Source: G963667675 sp965197565
Lineage (GTDB): Bacteria > Chloroflexota > Dehalococcoidia > Lucifugimonadales > UBA3495
Reading direction: 5' to 3'
DNA length: 64,000 nucleotides
Assembly (NCBI GenBank): GCA_965197565.1
Contig: CBDANK010000003.1
Location: forward strand, 1,094,143 to 1,158,142
Below, piece after piece: positions 57,079 through 64,000 of the stretch; the first letter of the stretch is position 1; every line of letters starts with the position of its first letter. The position numbers and the translations under genes are program-made. The notes beneath the pieces are model-generated. The model saw only the letters and a program-made list of their open reading frames with translations. It was not told the DNA's origin and searched no databases.

Positions 57079-57735
57079 TCAGTCAACCGTGAAATCGGAA
57101 GGGTAAAGGCGGTGAAGTTTGGTTCGGGCGTCCCGGGTGTTGAACCGCCAGTTGATGGTGGCCTGGGCGGCGTTTCGCTCCGTGACCAGAGCTTGGACTT
57201 CCCGGCGGAGGGCCTCCTCGCCGGAGAGCCGCTGCCTGAGGCAGGAACGGGACAGTACACTGAACTCGATTTCCGCCATGTTCAACCAACTGCCATGCTT
57301 GGGGGTGTAATGGAACTCCAGCCGCCTGGCGATCCTCCGGGCTTCGGCAGCCGGGAAAGTCTCGTACAGCGACGCCGGACGGTGGGTGTTCAGATTGTCC
57401 AGGACTACCCGTACCACCTCGACCTCCGGGTAGGCTTCATCCACCAGCCAGCGCATCTGGCGGGAGAAGTCCTGCATCGTGCGCCGCTCGGTCACTGCCA
57501 CCTGCCGCCAACCCGCCAAGGGCTCACAGGCCAAGAACAGGTTCCGGGTACCCTCCCTCCGGTACTCGTAGTCCTGCCGCAGCGGCCGTCCCGGCCGGGG
57601 TGGCAGCGGGGGCCGGGTCTCGGCCAACAACTGGGTCGAGGTCTCGTCAAAACAGACCACTGGCCGTTCCGGGTCATAGGGTTCGGCGTAGAGGTCCAGC
57701 AGGTCCTCCATCTTGGCCACGAACTCCGCGCTCAC
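57079..57735 (-). CDS. IS630-3 transposase, ORF B (DDE domain)
   Basis: 218 residues. Catalytic candidates: Asp in PVVCFDETSTQLL, Asp in VRVVLDNLNTHRPASLY, Glu in KHGSWLNMAEIEFSVLSR. Lies in the -1 frame relative to ORF A and overlaps it by 4 bp; the stop codon is in the terminal repeat. Produced after frameshifting at the A7 run (57779-57785). Confidence 0.85.
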   Translation of the reverse strand: MSAEFVAKMEDLLDLYAEPYDPERPVVCFDETSTQLLAETRPPLPPRPGRPLRQDYEYRREGTRNLFLACEPLAGWRQVAVTERRTMQDFSRQMRWLVDEAYPEVEVVRVVLDNLNTHRPASLYETFPAAEARRIARRLEFHYTPKHGSWLNMAEIEFSVLSRSCLRQRLSGEEALRREVQALVTERNAAQATINWRFNTRDARTKLHRLYPSDFTVD

Positions 57736-58202
57736 CGCGGGGATGCACCACTCCTTCTTTTGCCACGGCTTGAGAGCGTTTTTTTGAGACGCTTGCGGAC
57801 CCCCTCATGGGACATGGAGGGCGCCAACCCCAACTCCACCACGTGGCCAGCCAGCAGGCGCAGGGTCCAGTGGTCATGCCCTTCCGGCGGCGGGCTGCAG
57901 GCCAGCGCGATGAGGTGCGCCTCGCCCCGGTCGTCCAACTTCCGGCGCCGGTTGGCTTGGGGACGGTCCCACAGCGCCCCATCCAACCCCTCCCCGGCAA
58001 AGCGCTGCTTGACCCGGTACACCGTGCCCAGCGCCACGTCTAGGGCTTCGGCCACCCGGGGAGCCGTCCAACCATCGTCGCTCTTGAGCAGAATCCGCGC
58101 CCTCGCGGTCACTCGTGCCGAGCTTCTCCCAACCCGAATCAGACTCTGGAGTTCTTCCCGTTGTTCCGACGCCAATCGCACCCCATACTTGTCCCTGACC
58201 AT
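57732..58202 (-). CDS. IS630-3 transposase, ORF A (HTH)
   Basis: 156 residues from ATG 58202 with GGAGG 8 bp upstream. Winged-HTH region ARARILLKSDDGWTAPRVAE and VALGTVYRVKQRFAGEGLDG, then AHLIALACSPPPEGHDHWTL. Ends shortly after seven A residues on the coding strand; the -1 frame gives LKKNALKPWQKKEWCIP, matching the family. Confidence 0.85.
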   Translation of the reverse strand: MVRDKYGVRLASEQREELQSLIRVGRSSARVTARARILLKSDDGWTAPRVAEALDVALGTVYRVKQRFAGEGLDGALWDRPQANRRRKLDDRGEAHLIALACSPPPEGHDHWTLRLLAGHVVELGLAPSMSHEGVRKRLKKTLSSRGKRRSGASPR

Positions 58203-58299
58203 CACTGCTACCTCCACCATCAACACTTTCCACCAGGCAGGATAACCCAATTGATCTATTTCTTAAACAATTGCTAAAACCAAGTTGACTGGGTACTAG

Positions 58300-59269
58300 G
58301 CCGTTGACGTAGGCTTTCAGGTAGACCTCCTCGTACTTCACCGTCCGCCACAACCGCTCCACGAAGATGTTGTCGGCGTACCGGCCCTTCCCGTCCATGC
58401 TGATCTTCACTCCGCGATCCTGGAGGACCTGGGTGAACTCCCGGCTGGTGAACTGGCTGCCTTGGTCGGTGTTGAACACCTCGGGCCAGCGCTTCAGTCA
58501 GAGCCTCGGAGCAAGAGCCCGCCTCCAGCGTGTTGGACAATCGCCAGGCCACCACGTACCGGCTGTGCCAGTCCATGATTGCCACCAGGTAGAGAAAGCC
58601 ACGGGCCATGGGCAGATAGATGATGTCGGCGGCCCACACCTGGTTGAGCCGGGTGACCCTGGCGTTCCTCAGCAGGTAGGGATAGTCCCGATGCTCCGGT
58701 GCCGGTAGATGGCCCGCAGCCCCATGACTCTCATCAGCCGCTGCACCCGCTTCCGGCTCACCTGCTTGCCCTGCCGCTCCAGCCAGGCCTTCATCCGCCT
58801 CGACCCGTACAAGGGGGTCTCCAGGTACTGACGGTCCATCTCCCTCATCAGGGACAGGTCCGCTTCGGAAGCCCCCTTGGGACGGTAGTAGAGGCTGGAA
58901 CGGCTCACCCCCAGCAGGGCGCACTGCCGCACTATCGGCAACTTCCGGTGTTCCCGGTCCACCATCTTCCGCCGCCGTCCCAGGTTCATGGACCGGACCT
59001 CTCCGCCAAGAAATCCCGCTCCACCTTAGCTGGCCGATCTCCTGGTACAACCGGGCGACCAAGGCGGCGTCGTTCTTGGCCTTCTGCTCCTGGCCGTTGC
59101 CGAAGACGCCGGCGGCTCCTTCGGTCAGGGCTTTCTTCCAAGCTTGAATCTGGCCGGGGTGGACCTCGTACCGGGCGGCCAGTTGGGCCACCGTCTCGTC
59201 GCCCTTCACCGCCTCCAACGCCACCTTGGCCTTGAACGCCGGGCTGTGCTTCCTCCGTCCTTTCAACAT
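58300..59269 (-). pseudogene. IS3 transposase orfA and N-terminal part of orfB, frameshifted
   Basis: orfA starts at 59269 (MLKGRRKHSPAFKAKVALEA, HTH and leucine zipper to about 59030). orfB segments follow in three frames: RKLPIVRQCALLGVSRSSLY (about 58990-58700), WAADIIYLPMARGFLYLVAI with the first Asp (about 58690-58500), FNTDQGSQFTSREF with the second Asp and YADNIFVERLWRTVKYEEVY with the Glu (58480-58300). The two shifts inside orfB, near 58695 and 58490, inactivate it independently of the IS701 insertion. Confidence 0.85.
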
Positions 59270-59354
59270 CTCCCACTCCTTGCAAACAGCTGCCGCTGTC
59301 TTCAGTTTAGGAGCGGGACTCTCACTTATCCGCCTGTCCAGTTTTCTGGGTCCA

Positions 59355-59745
59355 CCTCAAAGTGTAACCCTCAACTTGACAGCCATGATAGGAGATGTGA
59401 TGGTGGCAGGAGATTTGCACTTAACGTAGCATTTGGACCTAAAGTCGAGACTTTTGGAGACTTCAGGTGCAAAGCGGCACAACGAAATGGCGATTAACAA
59501 GTTCATACACAACTGTAGTCAACCTGGTCTCCGCCTACGCCAATCAAAGGCGCTGTTCGTCCAAGGGGGCAGGCTCAGAACAGGAGCCGACTGTACCCTA
59601 CTTGTTCAACAGGCGGTGACCTCCGCCTTTTACACAGGGTTTTCGCTGAACTTTGACACCCCTATGGCACAACTCTCCGCCGCCCTTGACCAAGGCTTGC
59701 CAAACTGTGCTAGCCGCGACTTAGCCCGTTTGAGGAGAACGCACC
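59355..59745. other. Gene-free stretch between IS3 and alpA
   Basis: No gene recognised on either strand. It should contain the promoter of the AlpA-like gene. A 9-codon frame on the - strand (59355-59385) may be the lost beginning of the gene at 53582-54139. Confidence 0.35.
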
Positions 59746-59937
59746 ATGTCGGAACAGCAGTTGTTAACGATTTCTGAAGTGGTGCAAAAGGTGGGGATGT
59801 GCAAAACCTGGATCTACGCTGGCGTTGCCTCTGGCGAGTTCCCCGCGCCGCGCAAGGTTGGGCCGAAGGCGGTCCGCTGGGTGGCTTCCGAAATCGACCG
59901 CTGGATTGAGGGTCTACCGGCAGCCACACCCCATTAG
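59746..59937 (+). CDS. AlpA-family transcriptional regulator
   Basis: 63 residues, ATG 59746 with GAGGAG 8 bp upstream. MerR-like HTH: LLTISEVVQKVGMCKTWIYA, then GEFPAPRKVGPKAVRW and SEIDRWIEG, the standard AlpA pattern and length. AlpA proteins activate excision or integrase genes of P4-like satellites and CP4-57. The tyrosine integrase lies 200 bp downstream in convergent orientation. Confidence 0.9.
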   Translation: MSEQQLLTISEVVQKVGMCKTWIYAGVASGEFPAPRKVGPKAVRWVASEIDRWIEGLPAATPH

Positions 59938-60136
59938 CATGGAATAGAGCAAGAAAAGAAAAATGGCCGAGACAAATCAGCCGGTCGGTTGTACTGTTCC
60001 GTTCGCTTGCAGGGTTTAACCAATAAATTGGTATCAATGGTTGTGATCCTGCGGGTCCATAAAGTACCGCCTGAAAGGCATCCTGTACGACTGAAACATC
60101 TTTCCGACTCTTTCAACACTTCCTTAACTCCGCCGC

Positions 60137-61360
60137 TTACAGGGGTTGCCAAACTGTTGACAATTCCCGGTTTTCCGGGCAAGCCGACAAGTAGTCAGAC
60201 CATTTTTGCATCAACTCCCTCCTCTGTTGTAGCAAGTCTGACCGGGCGTAAGACTGCACCACGCTGGAGCCGACGCCGTGGGCGAGAGCAAGCTCCATTA
60301 CCGCGAAACTGGCATCCGTGTTCTCAGCGGCCCAATCCCGAAAGGAGCTTCGGAATCCATGAACCACCGCGGGTATCCCTACCCGGCGAAGCATATAGCT
60401 CAGGGCATTCTCAGAGAGTGACTTGCTTGGCGTCAAGTCGTTGGGGAAGATGTACGGAACACCATAAGTAGACAACTCTTGAGCTTTGCTCAAGACTTCC
60501 ATAGCGTCACTGGACAGGGGAACGCGATGTGCCTTGCGCGTCTTCGTACGCGACGCCCGGATGGTCCAAAGGGCGTTGTCAGAGTCGATCTCGTCCCAAG
60601 TCGCGTACCGCGCTTCCGCCGACCTGACTGCCGTCAAGACCAAAAACCGGAAACACAATTTCGTAGCGGGAAAAGATGTGCTGGCCTCCACCGCCTCGAT
60701 AGCCGCCCCCACTTCGGGATAGGGTAACGCTCGGAAGTGCGTCTTGACTTTCGGCATGGTTGGTAAGGCAGCGTCAATAACTTCGCCAGCCGGGTTGACC
60801 GTGACATACTCGTAGGCCATTGCCCACGCCATGACTGACTTGATTATCAGTCTGAGGCGCCGTGCGGTCTCCGACTTGGCCGTCCAGACTGGCGTCAGAA
60901 TCTCCAGAACCTCAGTGCGACCGACCCGGTCAACCGGCATGTCTCCGATTGCTGGGAATACGTAGCGTTCCGCCCTCTGCCACCAATTGTTTTTTGTCTT
61001 GTCGGATTCCCACCTTGAGCCGTTTAGGGAGTGGACGATGCAAGCCGCATCCCGAAACGTGGGAATCCCTGGAGCAGGCGGGGCTTTCTTTGCCGCCTGG
61101 CTCTTGGTTTTCTTGGCCGATACCGGGTTGTCCCCTTGCCGGACTGCCCGCTTGTTGGCCACCGCCTGGTCCCGCGCCTCGGCCAGTGAGACGGTGGGAT
61201 ACCCGCCGAGTCCCAAATCGCGCCGCTTGCCGTCTACCGCAATGCGTTGCACCCAAGACTTGGAGCCGCCGGGCGCAACATTCAGATAGAGGGCGTTTCC
61301 ATCCCCATACCGCCCCGGAAGTTTGAGGTTCTTCACCTTGACTGCCGTCAATCTTGCCAT
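60137..61360 (-). CDS. Tyrosine recombinase, P4/CP4-57-type integrase
   Basis: 407 residues from ATG 61360 (AAGGTGAG 8 bp upstream; GTG 61381 possible). N-terminal DUF4102 domain (YGDGNALYLNVAPGGSKSWV, LGLGGYPTVSLAEARDQA), SAM-like core-binding domain, and catalytic domain with Arg246 (TAVRSAEAR), His334-x-x-Arg (HGFRSSFRDW), His in LALAHGVG and Tyr371 (VQSYARSD). Its 5' end points to a tRNA-Leu whose 3' end is 145 bp away, the usual arrangement for integration at a tRNA gene. Complete by length. Confidence 0.93.
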   Translation of the reverse strand: MARLTAVKVKNLKLPGRYGDGNALYLNVAPGGSKSWVQRIAVDGKRRDLGLGGYPTVSLAEARDQAVANKRAVRQGDNPVSAKKTKSQAAKKAPPAPGIPTFRDAACIVHSLNGSRWESDKTKNNWWQRAERYVFPAIGDMPVDRVGRTEVLEILTPVWTAKSETARRLRLIIKSVMAWAMAYEYVTVNPAGEVIDAALPTMPKVKTHFRALPYPEVGAAIEAVEASTSFPATKLCFRFLVLTAVRSAEARYATWDEIDSDNALWTIRASRTKTRKAHRVPLSSDAMEVLSKAQELSTYGVPYIFPNDLTPSKSLSENALSYMLRRVGIPAVVHGFRSSFRDWAAENTDASFAVMELALAHGVGSSVVQSYARSDLLQQRRELMQKWSDYLSACPENRELSTVWQPL

Positions 61361-61504
61361 TTTCCCACTCACCTTCCCCACGTTTCAACGTGGATGTGGG
61401 AAAACTATAACGGACAGTGTTGAACAAATCAAGAACTATCGGCACCAAACCAAAGCCGTTTGTGGGATAAGAAAGACGGTAACGAGCGGTTACGCACGAA
61501 TAGC

Positions 61505-61590
61505 TGGTGCCGGGGGCGGGAATCGAACCCACACACCGGTTAAGGTAGCGGATTTTAAGTCCGCCGCGTCTACCGTTCCGCCACCCCGGC
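61505..61590 (-). tRNA. tRNA-Leu (TAA anticodon)
   Basis: 86 nt with encoded CCA. Acceptor stem GCCGGGG / CCCCGGC, anticodon loop ACTTAAAA with anticodon TAA, long variable arm, T arm GTGTGGGTTCGATTCCCGC. Its 3' end faces the integrase gene, so it is the likely attB site. No duplicate of the 3' end was found elsewhere in the window. Confidence 0.93.
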
Positions 61591-61789
61591 CTCTTGGCGC
61601 CTACCGTCGGGCACCCCCGGATAGGCCAGAGGACACGGCAGGCCCCTCCATTTTAGCACATGCTCCGGTTTGAAATGCTCTAGACTTATAGGGAATGGAC
61701 CCTCTCTAATTACATAATAGTCGAGCACAGGCAGAAACTGAACTGGACTGACGGCATCAAGTGTACCGCATATCTGCTAGACTGTTCGC

Positions 61790-62068
61790 ATGGTTGATAA
61801 GAGTTTTACCGTCACACTGCCAGACCACATTCTGACGAGCTTCGGCTGGAACGAGTCGGAGACTCCTCAGCGCATAAGGGAAGCCCTGGTTATGGAACTG
61901 CTGCGCCTTGACCGCCTCACCGAATCGGAGGCTGCGGAAGCACTGGGCCTGAACAGATGGGCGCTCCTGGACGTTATGGCAGCGCACCAAGTGCCAGCGG
62001 TCAGTCTGTCTCCAGATGAGTTGAGTGAAGAACTGGCAAGACCCATCGAGGGTCTGCCGCCACGGTGA
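61790..62068 (+). CDS. UPF0175-family antitoxin
   Basis: 92 residues. Sequence MVDKSFTVTLPDHILTSFGW, then REALVMELLRLDRLTESEAA and LGLNRWALLDVMAAHQVP, matching UPF0175 proteins, which are the antitoxin partners of DUF3368 PIN-domain proteins. The stop TGA overlaps the GTG of the toxin gene. No strong ribosome site. Intact. Confidence 0.85.
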   Translation: MVDKSFTVTLPDHILTSFGWNESETPQRIREALVMELLRLDRLTESEAAEALGLNRWALLDVMAAHQVPAVSLSPDELSEELARPIEGLPPR

Positions 62069-62544
62069 TAGTGTCCAACAGTGCGCCGCTCATTGCCTTC
62101 GGCAGAGTCGGGCGCCTGGATATTCTGGAACAGGTCTTTGATAGAGTCCTTATACTTCATGCCGTATTCCATGAGGTCGTCGAAGGTAGTGGTCGGCCAG
62201 GGTCTCAGGATGTAGCGGCGAGTTCATGAATTGAACGTCGGCCCGTCAAGGACCGCGCCGCATTGGAAGAACTTCCCCAAGGGATTCATGCGGGAGAGCG
62301 AGAAGCTATTGCTCTAGCTGGCGCCTTGGACCTGTCGTTGCTCATTGATGAACGTCGGGGACGTGCTGCCGCCGCAAGTGTTCGGGTCTCCATTATCGGG
62401 AGCCTTCGCGTTCTGGTGGAAGTACAGCGGCGGGGCGTAATCGGCGACGCCGTCCAGTTAGCCGAGGCGATGGCCGCTTCCGGATGGCGACTGAATGGCC
62501 GCTTCCGTATACTGAGTGGACCCTGCGCTGCTTTTAACGCTTAG
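62065..62544 (+). pseudogene. DUF3368 PIN-like toxin, interrupted by one TGA
   Basis: GTG 62065 overlaps the antitoxin stop. The frame reads IVSNSAPLIAFGRVGRLDIL (PIN Asp region replaced by SNSxPLI as usual), then VFHEVVEGSGRPGSQDVAAS, stops at TGA 62227-62229, and continues without a frame change as IERRPVKDRAALEELPQGIH, GEREAIALAGALDLSLLIDE and on to 62544. Homologues have Trp at this position (TGG), so a single G to A change broke the gene. The rest is collinear with the family. The toxin is therefore probably dead while the antitoxin is kept. Confidence 0.85.
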
Positions 62545-62738
62545 AGCAGGTTACTCGTAGGGTTTTGGTTTCCGTGACCTTCCCGTCGAGGTGCATCTCT
62601 CTCTGAATTAATGAGGCGACGGGTGGATTTGCGGGGAAACCGTTGTGGGCGGTTGCCTGTAGCTGTGGGGGTTGTCGTCAAAAACTACTTTCGTGCGTAA
62701 GAAGGGTGTGGATGGTCGTCGGTAGTGTCGATAAAGGG
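62545..62738. other. Short gene-free gap
   Basis: No gene or repeat recognised. Convergent genes on both sides end here; no clear terminator hairpin seen. Confidence 0.3.
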
Positions 62739-63389
62739 CTAGCGGACTTTCTCAAGCGCTCTCTGGACTAGCTCCGTTGGGTCAGTTTTACGCTTTGTCC
62801 AGTCAACTAGGCTTGGACTCGTGAGAGCCACGACGTAAAGACCACCGGGACTTTTATAGGTCCGACTTTTCCATCTCCTGCGATTGTCTTCAGTAAAGTA
62901 ATCATCCGTGGGTTGGGCATCCAACTTCTTGCTCACGAATTCACCGACCTTTATACCAAGGCATACTACCACCCTCACCTTCAACGTGCTTATAACAGCT
63001 TCATTGAAGGGCCAGCAGTCTTCGGCTAGTTCCTTCTTTTCTTCGTCTCGCTTCGAGCGTTGGAAAATCAGCATGCCAGCCGGCACTTCTCCGGGACCGC
63101 GCTTAATCCTGTCAAACAAGTATCTCACCCTTTTTTGAGTCGGGTGTCCACCTTCCGGGTAATTCCCCCACCGGTCGCATATCCAGGATACCCAATCATC
63201 CGGCTTTTTCTTGAGAACCTGACAAGTCTGCATCCTGATAGTTTTGGGTTCTTTGGGGTCCCATCCGGGATGGTAGTCCAGGATATACAGATCCGATGGT
63301 GCACCATAGGCCCTGCGGCCGGAACAGAATACCGACCCGGATACGCCCATGAGCTTTTCGGGTATCAGCTTAACGAAATCTTCAATCAT
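62739..63389 (-). CDS. Uracil-DNA glycosylase-like protein
   Basis: 216 residues. SGRRAYGAPSDLYILDYHPG resembles motif 1 of the uracil-DNA glycosylase superfamily (GxxPG(x)n), with FNEAVISTLKVRVVVCLGIK as the central helix-strand and YVVALTSPSLVDW as the strand with the C-terminal motif. The catalytic Asp/His pattern is not canonical. Assignment is by shape and order only; members of distant UDG-like families of unknown role occur near mobile elements. Low GC for this window. Confidence 0.45.
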   Translation of the reverse strand: MIEDFVKLIPEKLMGVSGSVFCSGRRAYGAPSDLYILDYHPGWDPKEPKTIRMQTCQVLKKKPDDWVSWICDRWGNYPEGGHPTQKRVRYLFDRIKRGPGEVPAGMLIFQRSKRDEEKKELAEDCWPFNEAVISTLKVRVVVCLGIKVGEFVSKKLDAQPTDDYFTEDNRRRWKSRTYKSPGGLYVVALTSPSLVDWTKRKTDPTELVQRALEKVR

Positions 63390-63467
63390 CGGCGCGGTAG
63401 TGTCTCAGTTCAGGCTTGTGATAGTATAGTTGCCCCGTTCATTAATCTCCACAATCTCCCGTTTTTT

Positions 63468-63689
63468 TCACCACAAATGGCCCTTAACCAACACTGCCTG
63501 AAAATCGCTTTGTGATTCGATTCTGAACCCATTCTGAATGCGATCAGCTACTATCTCCCTGAGCTTTGCTTTTCGACCTTCCGAGGACGCTCTTCTCAGG
63601 AATTTTATTAGTGTGGGTACCGCTGCTGAGATGGCTACCTTTGCTACAGGCACCAATATTTTTCCTATCACAGGAGTTATAATGACCAT
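63468..63689 (-). CDS. Small unknown protein with hydrophobic N-terminus
   Basis: 73 residues: hydrophobic N-terminal half (VIITPVIGKILVPVAKVAIS) and basic C-terminal half (LRRASSEGRKAKLREIVADR). Could be membrane-associated. Overlaps the next ORF by 13 bp. Not recognised. Confidence 0.4.
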   Translation of the reverse strand: MVIITPVIGKILVPVAKVAISAAVPTLIKFLRRASSEGRKAKLREIVADRIQNGFRIESQSDFQAVLVKGHLW

Positions 63690-63871
63690 GCCTCCCTCCT
63701 TACGATCTTTGATGCCTTCAATGATTTACTACTCATCCTCATCCCCATCGCCTGGGCGAACACCTCTGCCCTCATGCGGGGATACCTGCTTGGGTCAGGC
63801 ACCACCGGGCTTTGCCTCAGGCCATTATCTTCATCGGCGTCCGTCCTGTCCTTTGAAACGGCGGAACTCAC
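63677..63871 (-). CDS. Small unknown protein
   Basis: 64 residues from ATG 63871, overlapping its neighbours on both sides, with segment RMRAEVFAQAMGMRMSSKSL. No recognised domain. Position in a row of overlapping same-strand frames suggests a real short operon, as in phage modules. Confidence 0.35.
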   Translation of the reverse strand: MSSAVSKDRTDADEDNGLRQSPVVPDPSRYPRMRAEVFAQAMGMRMSSKSLKASKIVRREAWSL

Positions 63872-63998
63872 TGTCGCGCCTCTTAGCGTCCCATACTATC
63901 TCTATACCTAAGAGTACGCTGAGGGCACCAGTTGAAATCACAGCACCTATCAGCCCCGCTTTCTCGTCGGTCGATAGCCCATCCGTAAAGATAAGCAT
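63831..63998 (-). CDS. Small membrane protein at the window edge
   Basis: 55 residues from ATG 63998 to TGA 63831, one membrane segment (AGLIGAVISTGALSVLLGIE) and a basic tail (WDAKRRDSEFRRFKGQDGRR). Overlaps the next ORF by 41 bp. It may start further upstream outside the window. Confidence 0.35.
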   Translation of the reverse strand: MLIFTDGLSTDEKAGLIGAVISTGALSVLLGIEIVWDAKRRDSEFRRFKGQDGRR

Positions 63999-64000
63999 CA

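Larger units (their letters stand above)
57078..58293 (-). mobile_element. IS630-family element (IS630-3)
   Basis: 1,216 bp flanked by TA (57076-57077 and 58294-58295). Ends CTCAGTCAACCGTG and (reversed) CCCAGTCAACTTGG. Same size as IS630-1 at 47713 and related in both proteins, but with different termini, so a sister element. It inserted at the last TA of IS701 copy 2 before IS630-2 arrived. Confidence 0.88.
54147..59354 (-). mobile_element. IS3-family element, interrupted by three other IS
   Basis: Ends: TGGGCCCGGTCAGTTGGACA at 54147 and, reversed from 59354, TGGACCCAGAAAACTGGACA; both continue to a GAGAGTCCCG block about 40 bp inside, so they are imperfect terminal inverted repeats. The element is on the - strand and is split at CTAG (54374-54377 / 58296-58299) by IS701, which itself is followed by two IS630 elements. 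Without those inserts it would be about 1,290 bp, normal for IS3. A flanking target duplication is not evident. Confidence 0.85.

Noticed and set aside
62227..62229. TGA read as Trp (alternative genetic code)
   Set aside because: Several intact genes end at TGA, including the adjacent antitoxin; one isolated case is better explained by mutation.

Overview
The window looks like part of a high-GC, free-living or host-associated bacterium of the Chloroflexota (SAR202 / Dehalococcoidia-like). This is an inference from gene content: a dense catabolic set (N-domain epoxide hydrolase, metal-dependent amidohydrolase, GMC oxidoreductase, two luciferase-like monooxygenases), very large secreted proteins built from Ig-like, Calx-beta, FnIII and SwmB-like modules, and many lipoproteins with short Pro/Thr-rich linkers. 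No rRNA or core marker gene is present to settle the taxonomy.

Layout. 1-8.8 kb is a conventional, intact catabolic region on the + strand, with one methyltransferase on the - strand. It ends at a tRNA-Gly (8981-9055). From there to about 19 kb lies a decayed mobile and defence region on the - strand: transposase remnants, a GIY-YIG protein, an IS701 element inserted at the stop codon of a small antitoxin-like gene, a type I restriction HsdR pseudogene with two nonsense codons and two frameshifts, then SNF2 helicase, unknown protein and BrxC/BrxD-type ATPase in one operon whose first gene is truncated. 19.07-28.32 kb is one secreted protein of about 3,080 residues combining LRRs, a glucose/sorbosone dehydrogenase-like propeller and a dikinase-like phosphohistidine/ATP-grasp module. 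28.3-35 kb holds lipoproteins (FnIII, RCC1) and three copies of a 340-450 bp leader-like repeat with two conserved hairpins. 35.2-37.1 kb is a NarL-type two-component pair. 37.6-44.9 kb has a truncated IS1182 transposase, an HTH regulator and the remains of a second large Calx-beta surface protein broken by five frameshifts.

45-46.9 kb is a compact lower-GC cassette: a 52-residue protein with its own promoter and terminator, a ParA-like ATPase and an overlapping HEPN protein. 47.3-49.6 kb has a perfect-TIR MITE and a GIY-YIG gene split by an IS630 element. 49.7-52.5 kb carries two lipoproteins sharing a duplicated promoter and signal peptide. 54.1-59.4 kb is a nest of four insertion sequences (IS3, inside it IS701, at its end two IS630 elements) that can be peeled back to a continuous IS3 sequence. 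59.7-61.6 kb is a P4-like integration module (AlpA, tyrosine integrase, tRNA-Leu). The right end has a toxin-antitoxin pair with a nonsense-broken toxin, a uracil-DNA-glycosylase-like protein and a chain of small overlapping ORFs.

How the genes fit together: the left 9 kb reads as oxidation and hydrolysis of small organic molecules with an exporter or importer; the rest is a plastic zone where defence genes, surface proteins and insertion sequences accumulate and decay. Several genes carry in-frame stops or one-base shifts in homopolymer runs, so some breaks may be sequencing errors rather than biology. The best candidates for an undescribed system are the ParA-HEPN cassette and the structured leader repeat upstream of the secreted proteins.
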